Assembly: GCA_905221605.1 (NCBI GenBank) | Contig: CAJNDS010002741.1 | Location: 64,001-128,000 of the forward strand | Direction: 5' to 3' | Length of the DNA: 64,000 nt | From: Symbiodinium natans | Lineage: Eukaryota; Sar; Dinophyceae; Suessiales; Symbiodiniaceae | Part shown: piece by piece, positions 24,901 through 36,273 of the stretch | Layout: every line of letters begins with the position of its first letter | Position numbering within the stretch: the first letter of the stretch is position 1 | Program-made: the position numbers and the translations under genes | Notes under the pieces: model-generated | Databases searched by the model: none | What the model saw: the letters and a program-made list of their open reading frames with translations, nothing else | Told to the model about the DNA's origin: nothing

Positions 24901-26350
24901 GCGTTCTTCATGCATGTGTTGGACCAAGCTGCCATAGACATGCCCTAGTTCGCCCTGCCGAACAAGGTCCGAACCAGCTTATCTGAAGGCAGCTCGCGTT
25001 GCAGGCCCTCCACGGCCCTCCCCTCCTCCACTTGTGATGCCGGGTCTGCGAGCCTCTTCCCAGTGATAGAGCAGCGCCGGGGGGTCTTGGAGTCAATCAG
25101 CACGCACTCGGCGACAAGGGCGCTCTGCTTTGCTCTGAGTATCGCGGTGATGTGCTGACCTGGTGCTGACCTGGCTGCGAGCGCCGTGAACTTTGCAGCT
25201 TGGAGGCACCGAGCACACCACAAGACGGCGCTGGAGCTTCTTCTTGCAGCCGTCGTCAGACCGCGTCTTTCATCTGCATTCGGAACTCCAGTGAGGTGCG
25301 TGAGCAAAGCGTTGAGGCCTCGCTCGCCTCTGGTCTCCGACATCGTGAGACTTTTCAGCGCTGTTCAAAGTGCCAGAGTGCTCCAGAGAGCTGTTTTGAG
25401 GGAGCGGGTAGTCCGATAGAGACTTTCTTCGTGGCCAGCGGCACCCAGAAGAGGGCGTTGTTTGCTGCGGCCTCTTGCACTGCGCCTGGCTGTGCCAGGG
25501 CCCCAAGGTCAGGCCTCACCAGGACTGTCAGGCCTCCGTGCCCCGTTGTCGCTGAGAAGCAGCCTTCTTGCACGGCTGAGTGAGCAGTTTCATTTCCTCA
25601 GGGCTGGGTCGGTTGGCGCGGCGTTCATGTGGATTGGCATTCGTGCAAGGCAAGCATGGGACAGGAGGAATGCTGTCCCATTCGATTCGCGAGCAAGGCT
25701 TTGCGAGTTCTCACTGCTATGTCAGCACCGATTGAGTGGGGTGGCCTGTTCGTATCACGCAAGGGGGACACAAGAGGAGTCCAGTTCTCAGTCGCCGTTG
25801 CACAGTGTAGTGCTGGGCGTAGCTGCCGCGGACATGCAGTAGTTCGCTGTGTCAGCCTTAGCGAGTTCAAATGAAGTCATCCGAAGAAGGGCAGTCCGAG
25901 CGTGGCGCGGCCCTCCAGCGAGCTAGCCGCCCTAACCTAACCTTCAAGCCCTTCGCATGTACAGGTAGGACGCTGCTTTCATCCGTGTGCCGGGCAGACT
26001 CTTCTGCGAAACCACGTGCAGATGTCTGGCAGAACTCTGTTGGGAGAGCTGGGAAGGTTGGAGCCGAAGTCTGAAGGGATTGATTTTGCGGAGCTTCCTG
26101 AGATGCAGAGCAGTGTCTGCCGCTGCATCAGCTTTGGATGGCGCTTACACACGTCGCTGTCAGCGGCAGTGGCATGTCACGTGGACGACGATATCTTTAG
26201 CAAGTATAGATTGTCTCAAGGTTCGTGATAGCAGTGCCAGCCCCCTGGTGTTTGGGGGCATGTGAGCGTGAGGCAGAACCCTCGGCTGTAAATGCCGAAG
26301 CCGGTATGGAGCACCTTCCTTCAGCAATTACGACTTGTCACTGCCTCTGG
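21905..26350 (+). repeat. 2178-bp near-identical tandem duplication
   Basis: Landmarks at 22767, 23008, 23809 and 24047 recur at 24945, 25186, 25987 and 26225, an offset of 2178 bp with almost no differences. An earlier junction has a step of 2142 bp (21905 to 24047) because 36 bp, GAGCCGGCC through CTCGCACCG, is missing after GGTCTGTT at about 22620. This is the youngest part of the array. Confidence 0.9.
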
Positions 26351-29300
26351 AATCTGTGCAGGCCCCCCTTGCCCTTAATCCAAGGAGGATCGTCATGGAG
26401 GCGCTCTGCTCTGAGCATCGCGGCGATGTGCCGACCTTGTGCTGACCTTGCGGCGCACGCCATGAAGTTTGCAGCTTTGGGGCACAGAGCGCACGGCAAG
26501 ACGGGGGAGGAGCCTACTGTTGCAGCCGTCCTCAGACCGCGTGTGCTATGCGCCTCTGGAACTCCTGTGATTTGCTCGAGCAAGGCGTTGAGGCTTCGAT
26601 CGCCTCTGGTCTCGGAAATTTTGAGAATCTTCTGTGCTGTTCACAGTGCCGGAGGGACCCAGTGTGCTGTTTCGAGGAAGCGGTAGTCTGGTAGACGCCT
26701 TCTTCGTGGCCCCCGACACCCGGCGGGTGTTCGCTGCTGCGGCCTCTTGCGCAGCACCTGGCTGACTGATGCCAAGTGTCCCAGGTCACCCAGGTCAGTC
26801 CTTACCGCTTCCAGGGCTAGGGTATGGCAGGCCGCCCAGGCCGGCCAGGTTTGTCAGGCGACTATGACTAAGCCCTGTTTTCACTGAGAAGCAGCCTTCT
26901 TGCACAGCTGAATGAGCAGGGCAATTTCGTCCGGGTTAGGTCTGTTGAGCCGGCCTTCATCCCTTTGTCCGCACTCGCACCGCTACGTCTTCGTTGCCTG
27001 TGAGTCGGAAGGCTTGTTCATAGCACGTAAAGCATGAGAAGAGTCCAGGTCGCAGTCGTTGCAGGCCGACTATGGCCAGGCCAGGCGTTCTTCATGCATG
27101 TGTTGGACCAGGCTGCCATAGACATGCCCTAGTTCGCCCTGCCGAACAAGGTCCGAACCAGCTTATCTGAAGGCAGCTCGCGTTCCAGGCCCTCCACGGC
27201 CCTCCCCTCCTCCACTTGTGATGCCGGGTCTGCGAGCCACTTCCCAGTGATAGAGCAGCGCCGGGGGGTCTTGGAGTCAGTGATCAGCACGCACTCGGCG
27301 ACAAGGGCGCTCTGCTTTGCTCTGAGTATCGTGGTGATGTGCTGACCTGGTGCTGACCTGGCGGCGAGCGCCGTGAACTTTGCAGCTTGGAGGCACCGAG
27401 CACACCGCAAGACGGCGCTGAAGCTTCTTCTTGCAGCCGTCGTCAGTCCGCGTCTTTCATGCGCATTCGGAACTCCTGTGAGGTGCGTGAGCAAAGCGTT
27501 GAGGCCTCGATCGCCCCTGGTCTCCGACATTGTGAGAATCTTCTGTGCTGTTCAAAGTGCCAGAGTGCTCCAGACAGCTGTTCCGAGGGTAGTCCGACAG
27601 AAGCTTCCTTCGCCGCTCGCGCCTTGCGTGCATCGCTTGCTGCAGGCTCTTGCACCTGGCTGACCCACAATGCCAACACCTTCAGGTCAGTCCTCACTGC
27701 ATCCAGCGCCAGAGTATGGCAGAGCACCCAGGCCTGTCAGGTTTGAGAAGCAGCCTTCTTGCACGGCTGAGTGAGCACAATTTCGTCAGGTACAGCCTTC
27801 ATCCCTTTGTCTGCACTCCGCCCCGCTACTGTGTGGCTTCGTTGTGTTCATAGCACGCAGGGGGACATAACAAGTGGGCAAGTCCAAACAACTCTTGCAC
27901 CAGCAAGCGCAACAAATTTTTCTCTGGTCCCATCCCAGCAGCTTCCTTAATGTAACCACCCTTGCAAGAGCTATGGGATATGTCAGAGCCGTAGAAATAA
28001 GGTGCGGGGCCATGGTGTCAGATGTAGGTTCCATCCTGCGGGTGTCGGGTGCACTGGTATAGGGGGTGGGGTGCAATGGTGCAGGTGTAGGCAGTCGCAC
28101 TGGTGCGTGGTGTTTGGTGTGAGGTACCGGTGCGATGTTCGGGTGCAAGGTGCGCATTGCGCACCGCACCGCACCCTGCACACCCTGTGAACCACGAACT
28201 CGCAGCCTGCGCTCCACAAGCCCGCACCCTACGCGCCCTAACCTGCAACCTTTTGTGACCCTCCACCGAAAAAATGGGCCCTCACCCTAGCTTTTAGGCC
28301 CATTGCATGAAAACGTAGGATGCGAGTTTCATTTGCCTGCTGGGCGCAGCCTTTTGCTGGGCCACGTGCAGATGTCTGGCAGAACTCCCTAGAAAAAGCT
28401 GGCAAGGTTGGAGCACAGGTCTGAAGGGGTCGATTCTAAGGAGCTTCCTGAGATGCAGGGCCGTATCAGCTGCTGCATCAGCTTTGGATGGTGATTACAG
28501 ACGTCGCGGTCGACGGCAGTGGAATGTCATGTGGACTACGACATGTCTGGCAAGTATAGATCGTCTCCGCTTGGAGCCCTCTGGTGTTTGTGGGCATGTG
28601 AGCGTGAGGCAGAACCCTCGGCTGTAAATGCCGAAGCCGGTATGGAGCACCTTCCTTCAGCAATTACGACTTGTCACTGCCTCTGGCATCTGTGCAGGGT
28701 CTCTGCTGGAACTCGGTGGAGAAATGCCTTCGGCCTGTTCCAACCCCCCCTACCCTTAATCCAAGGGGATCGTCATGGAGGCGATCTGCTCTGAGCATGG
28801 CGGCGATGTGCCGGCCGTGTGCTGACCTTGCGGCGCACGCCATGAACTTTGCAGCATTGGGGCAGAGAGCGCACTGCAAGACGGGGCAGGAGCCTACTGT
28901 TGCAGCCGTCCTCAGACCGCGTGTGCTATGCGCCTCTGGAACTCCTGTGATTTGCTCGAGCAAGGCGTTGAGGCTTCGATTGCCTCTGGTCTCGGAAATT
29001 TTGAGAATCTTCTGTGCTGTTCACAGAGCCGAGGGACCCAGAGTGCTGTTTCGAGGAAGCGGTAGTCCGGTAGACGCCTTCTTCGTGGCCCCCGGCACCC
29101 TGCGGGTGTTTCGCAGCGCCTGGCTGACTGATGCCAAGTGTCCCAGGTCACCCAGGTCAGTCCTTACCGCTTCCAGGGCTAGGGTATGGCAGGCCGCCCA
29201 GGCCGGCCAGGTTTGTCAGGCGACTAAGCCCTGTTTTCACTGAGAAGCAGCCTTCTTGCACAGCTGAATGAGCAGGGCAATTTCGTCCGGGTTAGGTCTG

Positions 29301-32300
29301 TTGAGCCGGCCTTCATCCCTTTGTCCGCACTCGCACCGCTACGTCTTCGTTGCCTGTGAGTCGGAAGGCTTGTTCATAGCACGTAAAGCATGAGAAGAGT
29401 CCAGGGCTCAGTCGTTGCAGGCCGACTATGGCCAGGCCAGGCGTTCTTCATGCATGTGTTGGACCAGGCTGCCATAGACATGCCCTAGTTCGCCCTGCCG
29501 AACAAGGTCCGAACCAGCTTATCTGAAGGCAGCTCGCGTTCCAGGCCCTCCACGGCCCTCCCCTCCTCCACTTGTGATGCCGGGTCTGCGAGCCTCTTCC
29601 CAGTGATAGAGCAGCGCCGGGGGGTCTTGGAGTCAGTGATCAGCACGCACTCGGCGACAAGGGCGCTCTGCTTTGCTCTGAGTATCGTGGTGATGTGCTG
29701 ACCTGGTGCTGACCTGGCGGCGAGCGCCGTGAACTTTGCAGCTTGGAGGCACCGAGCACACCACAAGACGGTGCTGGAGCTTCTTCTTGCAGCCGTCGGC
29801 AGACCGCGTCTTTCACCTGCATTCGGAACTCCTGTGAGCTGCGTGAGCAACGCGTTGAGGCCTCGATCGCCTCTGGTCTCCGACATTGTGAGACTCTTCT
29901 GCGCTGTTCAAAGTGCCAGAGTGCTCCGGAGAGCTGTTTCGAGGGAGCGGGTAGTCCGATAGAGACTTTCTTTGCCGCTGGCGCCTTGTTTCCATTGGCT
30001 GCTGCGGGCTCTTGCGCCTGGTTGACCGACAGTGCCAAGGCCCCCAGGTCAGTCCTCACCGCATCCAGCGCCAGGGTATGGCAGAGCACCCAGGCCTGTC
30101 AGGTTACTGAGCCTTGTTTGAGAAGCAGCCTCCTTGCACGGTTGAGCGAGCAGTGCAATTTCGTCAGGTGCGGCCTTCATCCCTTTGTCCGCACTCCGCC
30201 CCGCTACTGTGTGGCTTCGTTGCCTGTGAGGCGGCAAGCCTGTTCATAGCCCGCAGGGAGCCATAACAAGTGGGCAAGTGCAAACAGTGCTTAGACCAGA
30301 AAGCGCAACAAATATTTCTCTGGTCCCATCCCAGCAGCTTCCTTAATGTAATCACCTTATCAAACTTCAAGAACGTCGGAGCCGTAGAAATCAGGTGCGG
30401 GGCCATGGTATCAGATGTAGGTTCCATGGCACGGGTGTCCAAGTGTCGGCAGTCGCAATGGTGCGTGGCATTTGGTGTGAGGTACGGGTGCGGTGTTCGG
30501 GTGCAGTGTGCGGCGAGCGCACCGCGCCGCACCCTGCACACCCTGCGGACCCCGAACTCGCAGCTTGCACACCACAAACCCGCACCCATACGCACCCTGA
30601 CCTGCAACCTATAATGGCCCTCCGCCGAAAAAATGTGCCTAACCTAGCTTTCAGACCCATGGCGTGCAAACGTAGGATGCGAGTTTCATCTGCCTGCCGG
30701 GCGGAGCCTTTTGCCGGGCCACCTGCAGATGTCTGGCAGAACTCCCTGGACAAAGCTGGGAAGGCAAGAGCTGAAGTCTGAAGGGATTGATTTCAAGGAG
30801 CTTCCTGAGATGCAGGGCCGTATCAGCTGCTGCATCAGCTTTGGATGGCGATTACAGACGTCGCGGTCAACGGCAGTGGAATGTCCTGTGGACTACAAGG
30901 TATAGATAGTTTGGGTCGTCCCAAGGTTCGTGATATCCGCTATGCAAAGCCCCCTGCTTAAGAGCCTGCTCATTTCTTTCACGCAGCACATTGACGTGTT
31001 TGGGGCCATGTGATCGTCGCGCAGACCCCTCGGCCATAAACACCGAGAAGGGGTGGAGTACCCCGCTTTCGGCCATTGAGGTTGTTCTCTGCCTCTGGCA
31101 TCTGTGCAAGGTCTGTGCTGGAACTTGGTGGGGGGGCCGAGACATGCCTTGGGCTTTTTCCAGCCCCCCCTACCCTTAATCCATGAGGGAGCGCCACGCA
31201 CTGGGCGACAATGGCAACTGCATCGCCGCGATTTGCTGATGTGCTGACCTTGCGGAGCACGCCATGTGCTGCTTTGGGGCACAGAGCGGACTGCAAGACA
31301 GGGCTGGAGCTCATCTTTGCAGCATCGTCAGACCGCGTGTTTCATCTGCGTCCGGAACTCCGGTGAAGTGTGTGTGCAAAGCGTCGAGGCTTCGATCGCC
31401 CCTGCTTTCAGAAATTTTGAGACTCTTCCGCGCTGTTCAAAGTGCCCTAGAGACACAGAGTGCTGTTTCGAGGGAGCGGTAGTCCGACAGGCACTTCCTT
31501 CGCCGCTGGCGCCTTGTGTGCTGGCTGCAGGCTCTTGCACCTGGCTGACCGACAGTGCCAAGGGTCTCAGGTCAGTCCTCACCGCATTTAGCGCCAGAGT
31601 ATGGCAGAGCACCCAGGCCTGTCAGGTTTGAGAAGCAGCCTTCTTGCACGGCTGAGTGAGCAGTGCAATTTCGTCAGGTGCAGCCTTCATCCCTTTGTCC
31701 GCACTCCGCCCTGCTACTGTGTGGCTTCGTTGCCTGTATGGTGGCAGGCCTGTTCATAGCGCGCGGGGGGACATAAGAAGTGTGCAAGTAACAATGCTTG
31801 GACCAGAAAGTGCAAGAAATGTGTCTCTGGTCCCATCCCAGCAGCTTCCTTAATGTAATCACCTTGTCAAACTTCAAGAATAGTGCTCTATGGGAAATGT
31901 CAGAGCCGTAGACATAAGGTGCGGGGCCGTGGTGTCAGATGGAGGTTCCATTGTGCGGGTGTCGGGTGCACTGGTATAGGGGGTAGGGTGCAAGGGTGCA
32001 GGTGTAGGCAGTCGAAGCATTTGGTGTGAGGTACGGGTGCGGTGTTCGGGTGCAGTGTGCGGGGTGCGCACCGCGCCGCACCCTGCACACCCTGCGAACC
32101 CCGAACTCGCAGCTTGCACACCACAAACCCGCACCCTACGCACCCTAACCTGCAGCCTATAGTGCCCCTCCGCCGAAAAAATGGGCACTAAACTAGCTTC
32201 CAGGCCCTTAGCGTGCAAACGTAGGATGCGAGTTTCATCTGCCTCCCGGGCGGAGCCTTTTCCCGGGCCACGTGCTGATGTCTGTCAGAACTCCCTAGAC

Positions 32301-32784
32301 AAAGCTCGGAAGGTAAGAGCTAAAGCCTGAAGGGAATGATTTTAAGGAGCTTCCTGAGATGCAGGGCCGTATCAGGTTTGGAAGGTGATTACCCTTGTGC
32401 TGACCTTGCTTCGCACGCCATCTGCACGTTTGAGGCACAGAGCTCACTTCAAGACAGTACTGGCGCTTGTTTTTGCCGCCGTCGTCAGACCTAGAACACG
32501 CATCCGGAACTCCGGTGAGGTGCTCGAGCAAAGCGTTGAGGCTTCGAGTGTTTGTGGTCTTGGAAACTGGAGCCTCTTCTGCGCTGTTCAAAGTGCCCTA
32601 GAGAGCCAGAGTGCTGTTTCGAGGGAGCGGTAGTCCGACAGGCACTTCCTTCGCCGCTGGCGCCTTGTGTGCATCGCTTGCTGCAGGCTCTTGCACCCGG
32701 CTGACCGACAATGCCAAGGCCCCCAGGTCAGTCCTCACCGCATCCAGCGCCACACGGCTGAGTGAGCAGTGCAATTTCGTCAGT

Positions 32785-33060
32785 GCTGCGTGTGCAAGTG
32801 GGTGCGCTTGTGAGCTTCATAAGCCTCAACCGCGGCAGAGCAGGAGTTGGCCGATTGGGCGACGGTGGCGCCAGTGCGGCCCGAAGTGACAGCGAGGTCC
32901 AAAGCAGCCAAACCAGGGAGGCCCACTGAGCGAGCCAGACATCAGCAGGTCTGCGCGTCGCCCCGACCGGCAGTTCCAGCCTCCTCAGCCGGCTGCAGCG
33001 GGAGCAAGCCGGGCTTTTCCACCCCGGTCGCCCCCGCAAGGGCAGTCGCCGTGGCGCCTG
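32785..33060 (-). pseudogene. Frameshifted fragment of a dinoflagellate retroelement ORF
   Basis: This segment does not match the array and interrupts a monomer between TTCGTCAG and GCCTGTGAGGCGGCAGG. On the minus strand three frames together read as one protein: EKPGLLPLQPAEEAG, then in the next frame RRPADVWLAQW, then ALDLAVTSG followed by SANSCSAAVEAYEAHKRTHL. From memory, the order EKPGLL / RRPADVWLP.W / ALDFAVTSG / A..YE..K is recurrent in retrotransposon-associated ORFs of Symbiodinium-type genomes, in a segment resembling a restriction-like nuclease domain. Two frameshifts and a TGA show that it is dead. It lacks a reverse transcriptase portion. Family assignment is from recollection. 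Confidence 0.5.
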
Positions 33061-34429
33061 TGAGGCGGCAGGCCTGCTCATAGCCCGTAGGGGGACATAA
33101 GAAGTGGGCAAGTGCAAATAATGCTTGGACCAGAAAGTGCAAGAAAAGTGTCTCTGGTCCCATCGGACAGCAGCTTCCTTAATGCAATCTCCGTATCAAA
33201 CTTCAAGAATAGTGCTCTATGGGACATGTCAGAGCTGTCGACATAAGGTGCGGGGCAGTGGTGTCAGATGTAGGTTCCATGGTGCGGGTGTCGGGTGCAC
33301 GGGTATAGGGGGTAGGGTGCAACGGTGCAGGTGTAGGCAGTCGCGATGGCGCGTGGCATTTGGTGTGAGCTACCGGGGCGGTGTTCGGGCGCAAGGTGCG
33401 GGGTGCGCACCGCGCCGCACCCTGCACACCCTGCGAACCTCGAACTCGCGGCCTGCGCACCACAAACCTGCACCCATACGGCCCATACGCACCCTAACCT
33501 GCAACCTTTTGTGACCCCCCACCGAACAAAATGGGCCCTAACCCCAGCTTTCAGGCCCATTGCAGCCCATTGCATGAAAACGTAGGATGCGAGTTTCATC
33601 TGCCTGCCGGGCGGAGCCTTTTGCCGTGCCAAGTGCAGATGTCTGGCAGAACTCCTTAGAAAATTTAGAAAAAGCCGGGAAGGCAAGAGCTGAAGTCTGA
33701 AGGGATGACTTAAAGGAGCTTCCTGATATGCAGGACAGTGTCAGCTGCTGCATCAGCTTTGGATGGCGATTCCAGACGTCGCGGTCAACAGCATTTGGCA
33801 TGTCCTCTGGACTACAAAGTATAGATCGTTTGGATAGTCTCAAAGTTCGTGATATCCGCTATGCAGAGCCCCTTCTGCTGCTTAAGAGCCTGCTCAGTTT
33901 GACGTGTTTGGGGCCATGTGGTCGTCGCGCAGACCCCTCGGCCATTAACACCGAGAAGGGGTGGAGTACCCCGCTTTCGGCAATTGCGGTTGTTTACTGC
34001 CTCTGGCATCTGTGGAAGTGGGCGTGCCGAGAAATGCCCTTGGCATCCTCCACCCCCCCCCTACCCTTGATCCAAGGGGGGTCGTCACCAAGACAAGGGC
34101 GACCTGCTTGCTCTGAGCATTGCGGTGATGTGCTAACCTTGTGCTGACCTTGGGGCGCAATGTGCAACTTTGAGGCGCAGAGCACACCACAAGACGGCGC
34201 CGGAGCCAAAAATTGGAGGCATCGTCAGGCCGCGAGTTGCGCATCCGCAAGCCCGGTGAGGTGCGTAACGAGTTGAGGCTTCCATCGCCTCTGGTCTCCG
34301 GCATTGTGAGAATCTTCTGTGCTGTTCAAAGTGCCGGAGTGGCCCAGAGCGAGGGAGCGGTAATGCGATAGACGCCTTTTTCGTGGCCAGCGGCACCCTG
34401 TGGGCGTCGGCTGCGGCTGCGGCCGTTTG

Positions 34430-34600
34430 CGTGGCTTCCTGAAACAGCCAGGTAACCCTGTGAACGCCCCCAGGCAGGAGTGCAAAAGTGATCGCCTGTC
34501 CCAGAAAGGCATCGTGCAGCCCTGGGACTCAAGGCCTGTCGACGAGCACCTTTGCGTGGGAGACGTACTCTGGGATGACTATAGATGCAAGGGTTTCTGA
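34430..34600 (+). CDS. Exon-like frame at the right edge of the array
   Basis: The open frame runs through NPVNAPRQECKSDRL and VQPWDSRPVDEHLCVGDVL to a TGA at 34598-34600. It starts in the last array-derived sequence and continues into unique DNA, so the array edge sits inside or beside it. Residue composition (Asp, Trp, Cys, Val) is more protein-like than the mirror frame on the minus strand. No function recognised. Confidence 0.33.
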   Translation, partial: RGFLKQPGNPVNAPRQECKSDRLSQKGIVQPWDSRPVDEHLCVGDVLWDDYRCKGF

Positions 34601-34752
34601 GGCCTGACATGATGAACCTTTTTCAAGCTTCCCGGCAGAAGTAAGCAAGCGGTGCAGCAATGCGAAGTGAGCTGTTTAGTGAAGTGTGACGGCGTGACGG
34701 TTTCTGTGCCTGCATTCCCTGCCTCATGCGCCCCAGCAATCGCGAAGGAGCT

Positions 34753-35058
34753 TCATGCCTTGCCAATGTGAGCTTCACGGCATAGAGTCGAATCATGGAA
34801 GGTGGGGGACAGGAGCGTCTTAGCATCTCCGATATTCCGAGGCCATGAGGCTAGTGTTTCATAGGTTCTACGGGACTCCCGCACGTTGGAAGGAGCCATT
34901 CGTTGCATAGACCCGATGGTGCGATAGTGCCTTTGAGGTCGGCCTTGTTGTGGCCTCGGGCCACCGCTAGAAGCCTCAAGAATCGCGTGAGCACGCGGTT
35001 GCGTCCCAAGTAAGACCTTGCCTGAAGTCTTTGTGGATCGCACGTTTAACTGTTGCAA
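34753..35058 (-). CDS. Weak exon-like frame, hypothetical
   Basis: A 101-codon minus-strand frame begins MQQLNVRSTKTSGKVLLG and is rich in Arg, Ser, Thr and Gln. It has no domain and no membrane segment. A second minus frame (34623-34826) overlaps its end in another register. The intervening sequence up to about 35190 contains a short CCCTAAA-like stretch (35125-35145). Random openness in GC-rich DNA is a real alternative. Confidence 0.22.
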   Translation of the reverse strand: MQQLNVRSTKTSGKVLLGTQPRAHAILEASSGGPRPQQGRPQRHYRTIGSMQRMAPSNVRESRRTYETLASWPRNIGDAKTLLSPTFHDSTLCREAHIGKA

Positions 35059-35232
35059 GGTTTCCTCGGCGCGACAATGCAGTATTGTGTGTCTTCAGCG
35101 TCTCCCTAAACGCGTAAACCCTGAAACCTAAACCCTCAACCCTATAGTCATAGTCTTTTTGGTGACTTCCGCGGTGCAGCAGCGCAGCAAGTGGCATGGG
35201 AGCGCTCGCATCGGCTTCGTTCCAGGATTCGC

Positions 35233-35952
35233 TCAGGGATCCTGCAAGAACTCGCCTGCCTCAAGCTCTCCCTCTCCCAAACTCTCATTCGTCAGGACCA
35301 CAAAAACCCCTGCGTGCGCATAGCATGTCAAGCTCCTCAAGCTCATGAGCTGTTCCTTTTCGCGCCGAAACGCTCCCAGAGCCGACGGCGAAGGCTGCTG
35401 AGTTTCTCTCTGCACCATCCTTCGCAAGCCCTGATACACGTGCTTGATGGGTCACGGCCCTTCGAATCGAGCTGACTCGTGAGAGGTTGATGCAGGAGTT
35501 GGAGACGTGGCGAGACTAGGCTTCTTGCGTTCCTTGAATTTCCAGCGTTTCAAGCATTGCTCCTCTTCTGCTTCATCCTTTCGCTCGTGCTTCGTTACTT
35601 CTCGTGAAGAGAAATGTGAAAGAACAACGGAGTGAGTAGAATGACTTGAGTGATAGGGAGGAAAGAGAGATGCGAGAACGAGACGCGCTGGAAAGGAGAA
35701 GCCCTCGCCATGTTCTGGCCGCGCGCCATGGTTGCAACAACCTGCAGTAGTGGAGGCCAAGCGAAGGCTCGCTTTGCCGAAGCCCAAGCACCGCCTGGTA
35801 CACATGGGGGGTTGTTTCAGAGCATCGAGAGGCTTTGGTCGGCTGGCTTGCAGACTTCTCAGCTCATGCCGCGGGTTCTTACCATCCCCGCTTTCCCAAG
35901 GTGGCATCTTTGCAGCTTCATGAAGGGTTGGAGTTGAAGGCGGTTGTCTCAC
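35233..35952 (-). CDS. Two adjacent minus-strand exon-like frames, hypothetical
   Basis: The upstream frame (35952 to 35452, 166 codons) ends with a strongly charged segment, SREVTKHERKDEAEEEQ then LKRWKFKERKKP, typical of real protein. The downstream frame (35439 to 35233, 68 codons) contains MVQRETQQPSPSALG and VVLTNESLGEGELEAGEF before its stop. They could be consecutive exons or two unrelated frames. The exact splice is not clear. No family recognised. Confidence 0.33.
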
Positions 35953-36262
35953 AAGCCGTCGTCATCAAGCCTGCGCTGATAGGAAGCCACATGAGCGGCT
36001 CCCACGTCTTCGTGCTCCCCTCTGACACGACATGTGCTTTCAGCTGCTTGTCGCGGTCTCCAGGCTCTAAGATCGCTGCGTGGCCCCTGTCATCATTTGC
36101 GATCTCTTCGCGCACCTGTGAGACCCTGGGGCTAGCGAGCGCCACATGCACCTGTGCGATCATGGTTGCAGCTGCTGCTTTTGGTGCGAACAGACTCTGC
36201 CGGCCACGTGGGCGCTGATGCGCGATGTCCGAATGCAAGACTGGCAGAAAAGTCACGCGCAA
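35918..36262 (-). CDS. Minus-strand hypothetical protein or exon
   Basis: The frame has 114 codons. Its second half reads as convincing protein: SQVREEIANDDRGHAAI, GDRDKQLKAHVVSEGSTKTW, then LPISAGLMTTACETTAF to the stop at 35918. It lies directly upstream of the minus-strand frames at 35.2-35.95 kb and may be part of the same transcription unit. The start is uncertain. An Ala-rich stretch (APKAAAATMIAQVHVALA) near residue 28 could be a helix. No domain recognised. Confidence 0.4.
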   Translation of the reverse strand: MRVTFLPVLHSDIAHQRPRGRQSLFAPKAAAATMIAQVHVALASPRVSQVREEIANDDRGHAAILEPGDRDKQLKAHVVSEGSTKTWEPLMWLPISAGLMTTACETTAFNSNPS

Positions 36263-36273
36263 CGAACGACGAA

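Larger units (their letters stand above)
3340..34410 (+). repeat. Composite tandem array of divergent 1.1-2.3 kb monomers
   Basis: One block order recurs across 31 kb in a single orientation: a segment ending in CAGTTCTCAGTCGCAGGCC, then CCTAACCTAACCTTCAAGCC, then GCAGATGTCTGGCAGAAC, then ACGTCGCAGTCGACGGCAGT, then GCAGACCCCTCGGC, then TTCTGTGCTGTTCA, then GCAGCCTTCTTGCACGGCTG. The ACGTCGC block occurs near 3993, 8946, 10157, 11437, 12675, 14028, 17085, 18330, 20617, 28500 and 33778, among others. Subfamilies differ by loss or gain of whole blocks. Many open frames exist on both strands but they shift with indels between copies. I read this as non-coding satellite-like or segmentally duplicated DNA. 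A decayed tandem gene family cannot be excluded. Confidence 0.85.

Noticed and set aside
3340-34410. The many 60-220 codon ORFs in the array as genes
   Set aside because: They occur on both strands at once, change length with indels between copies, and show no domain. High copy identity alone makes the frames look conserved.
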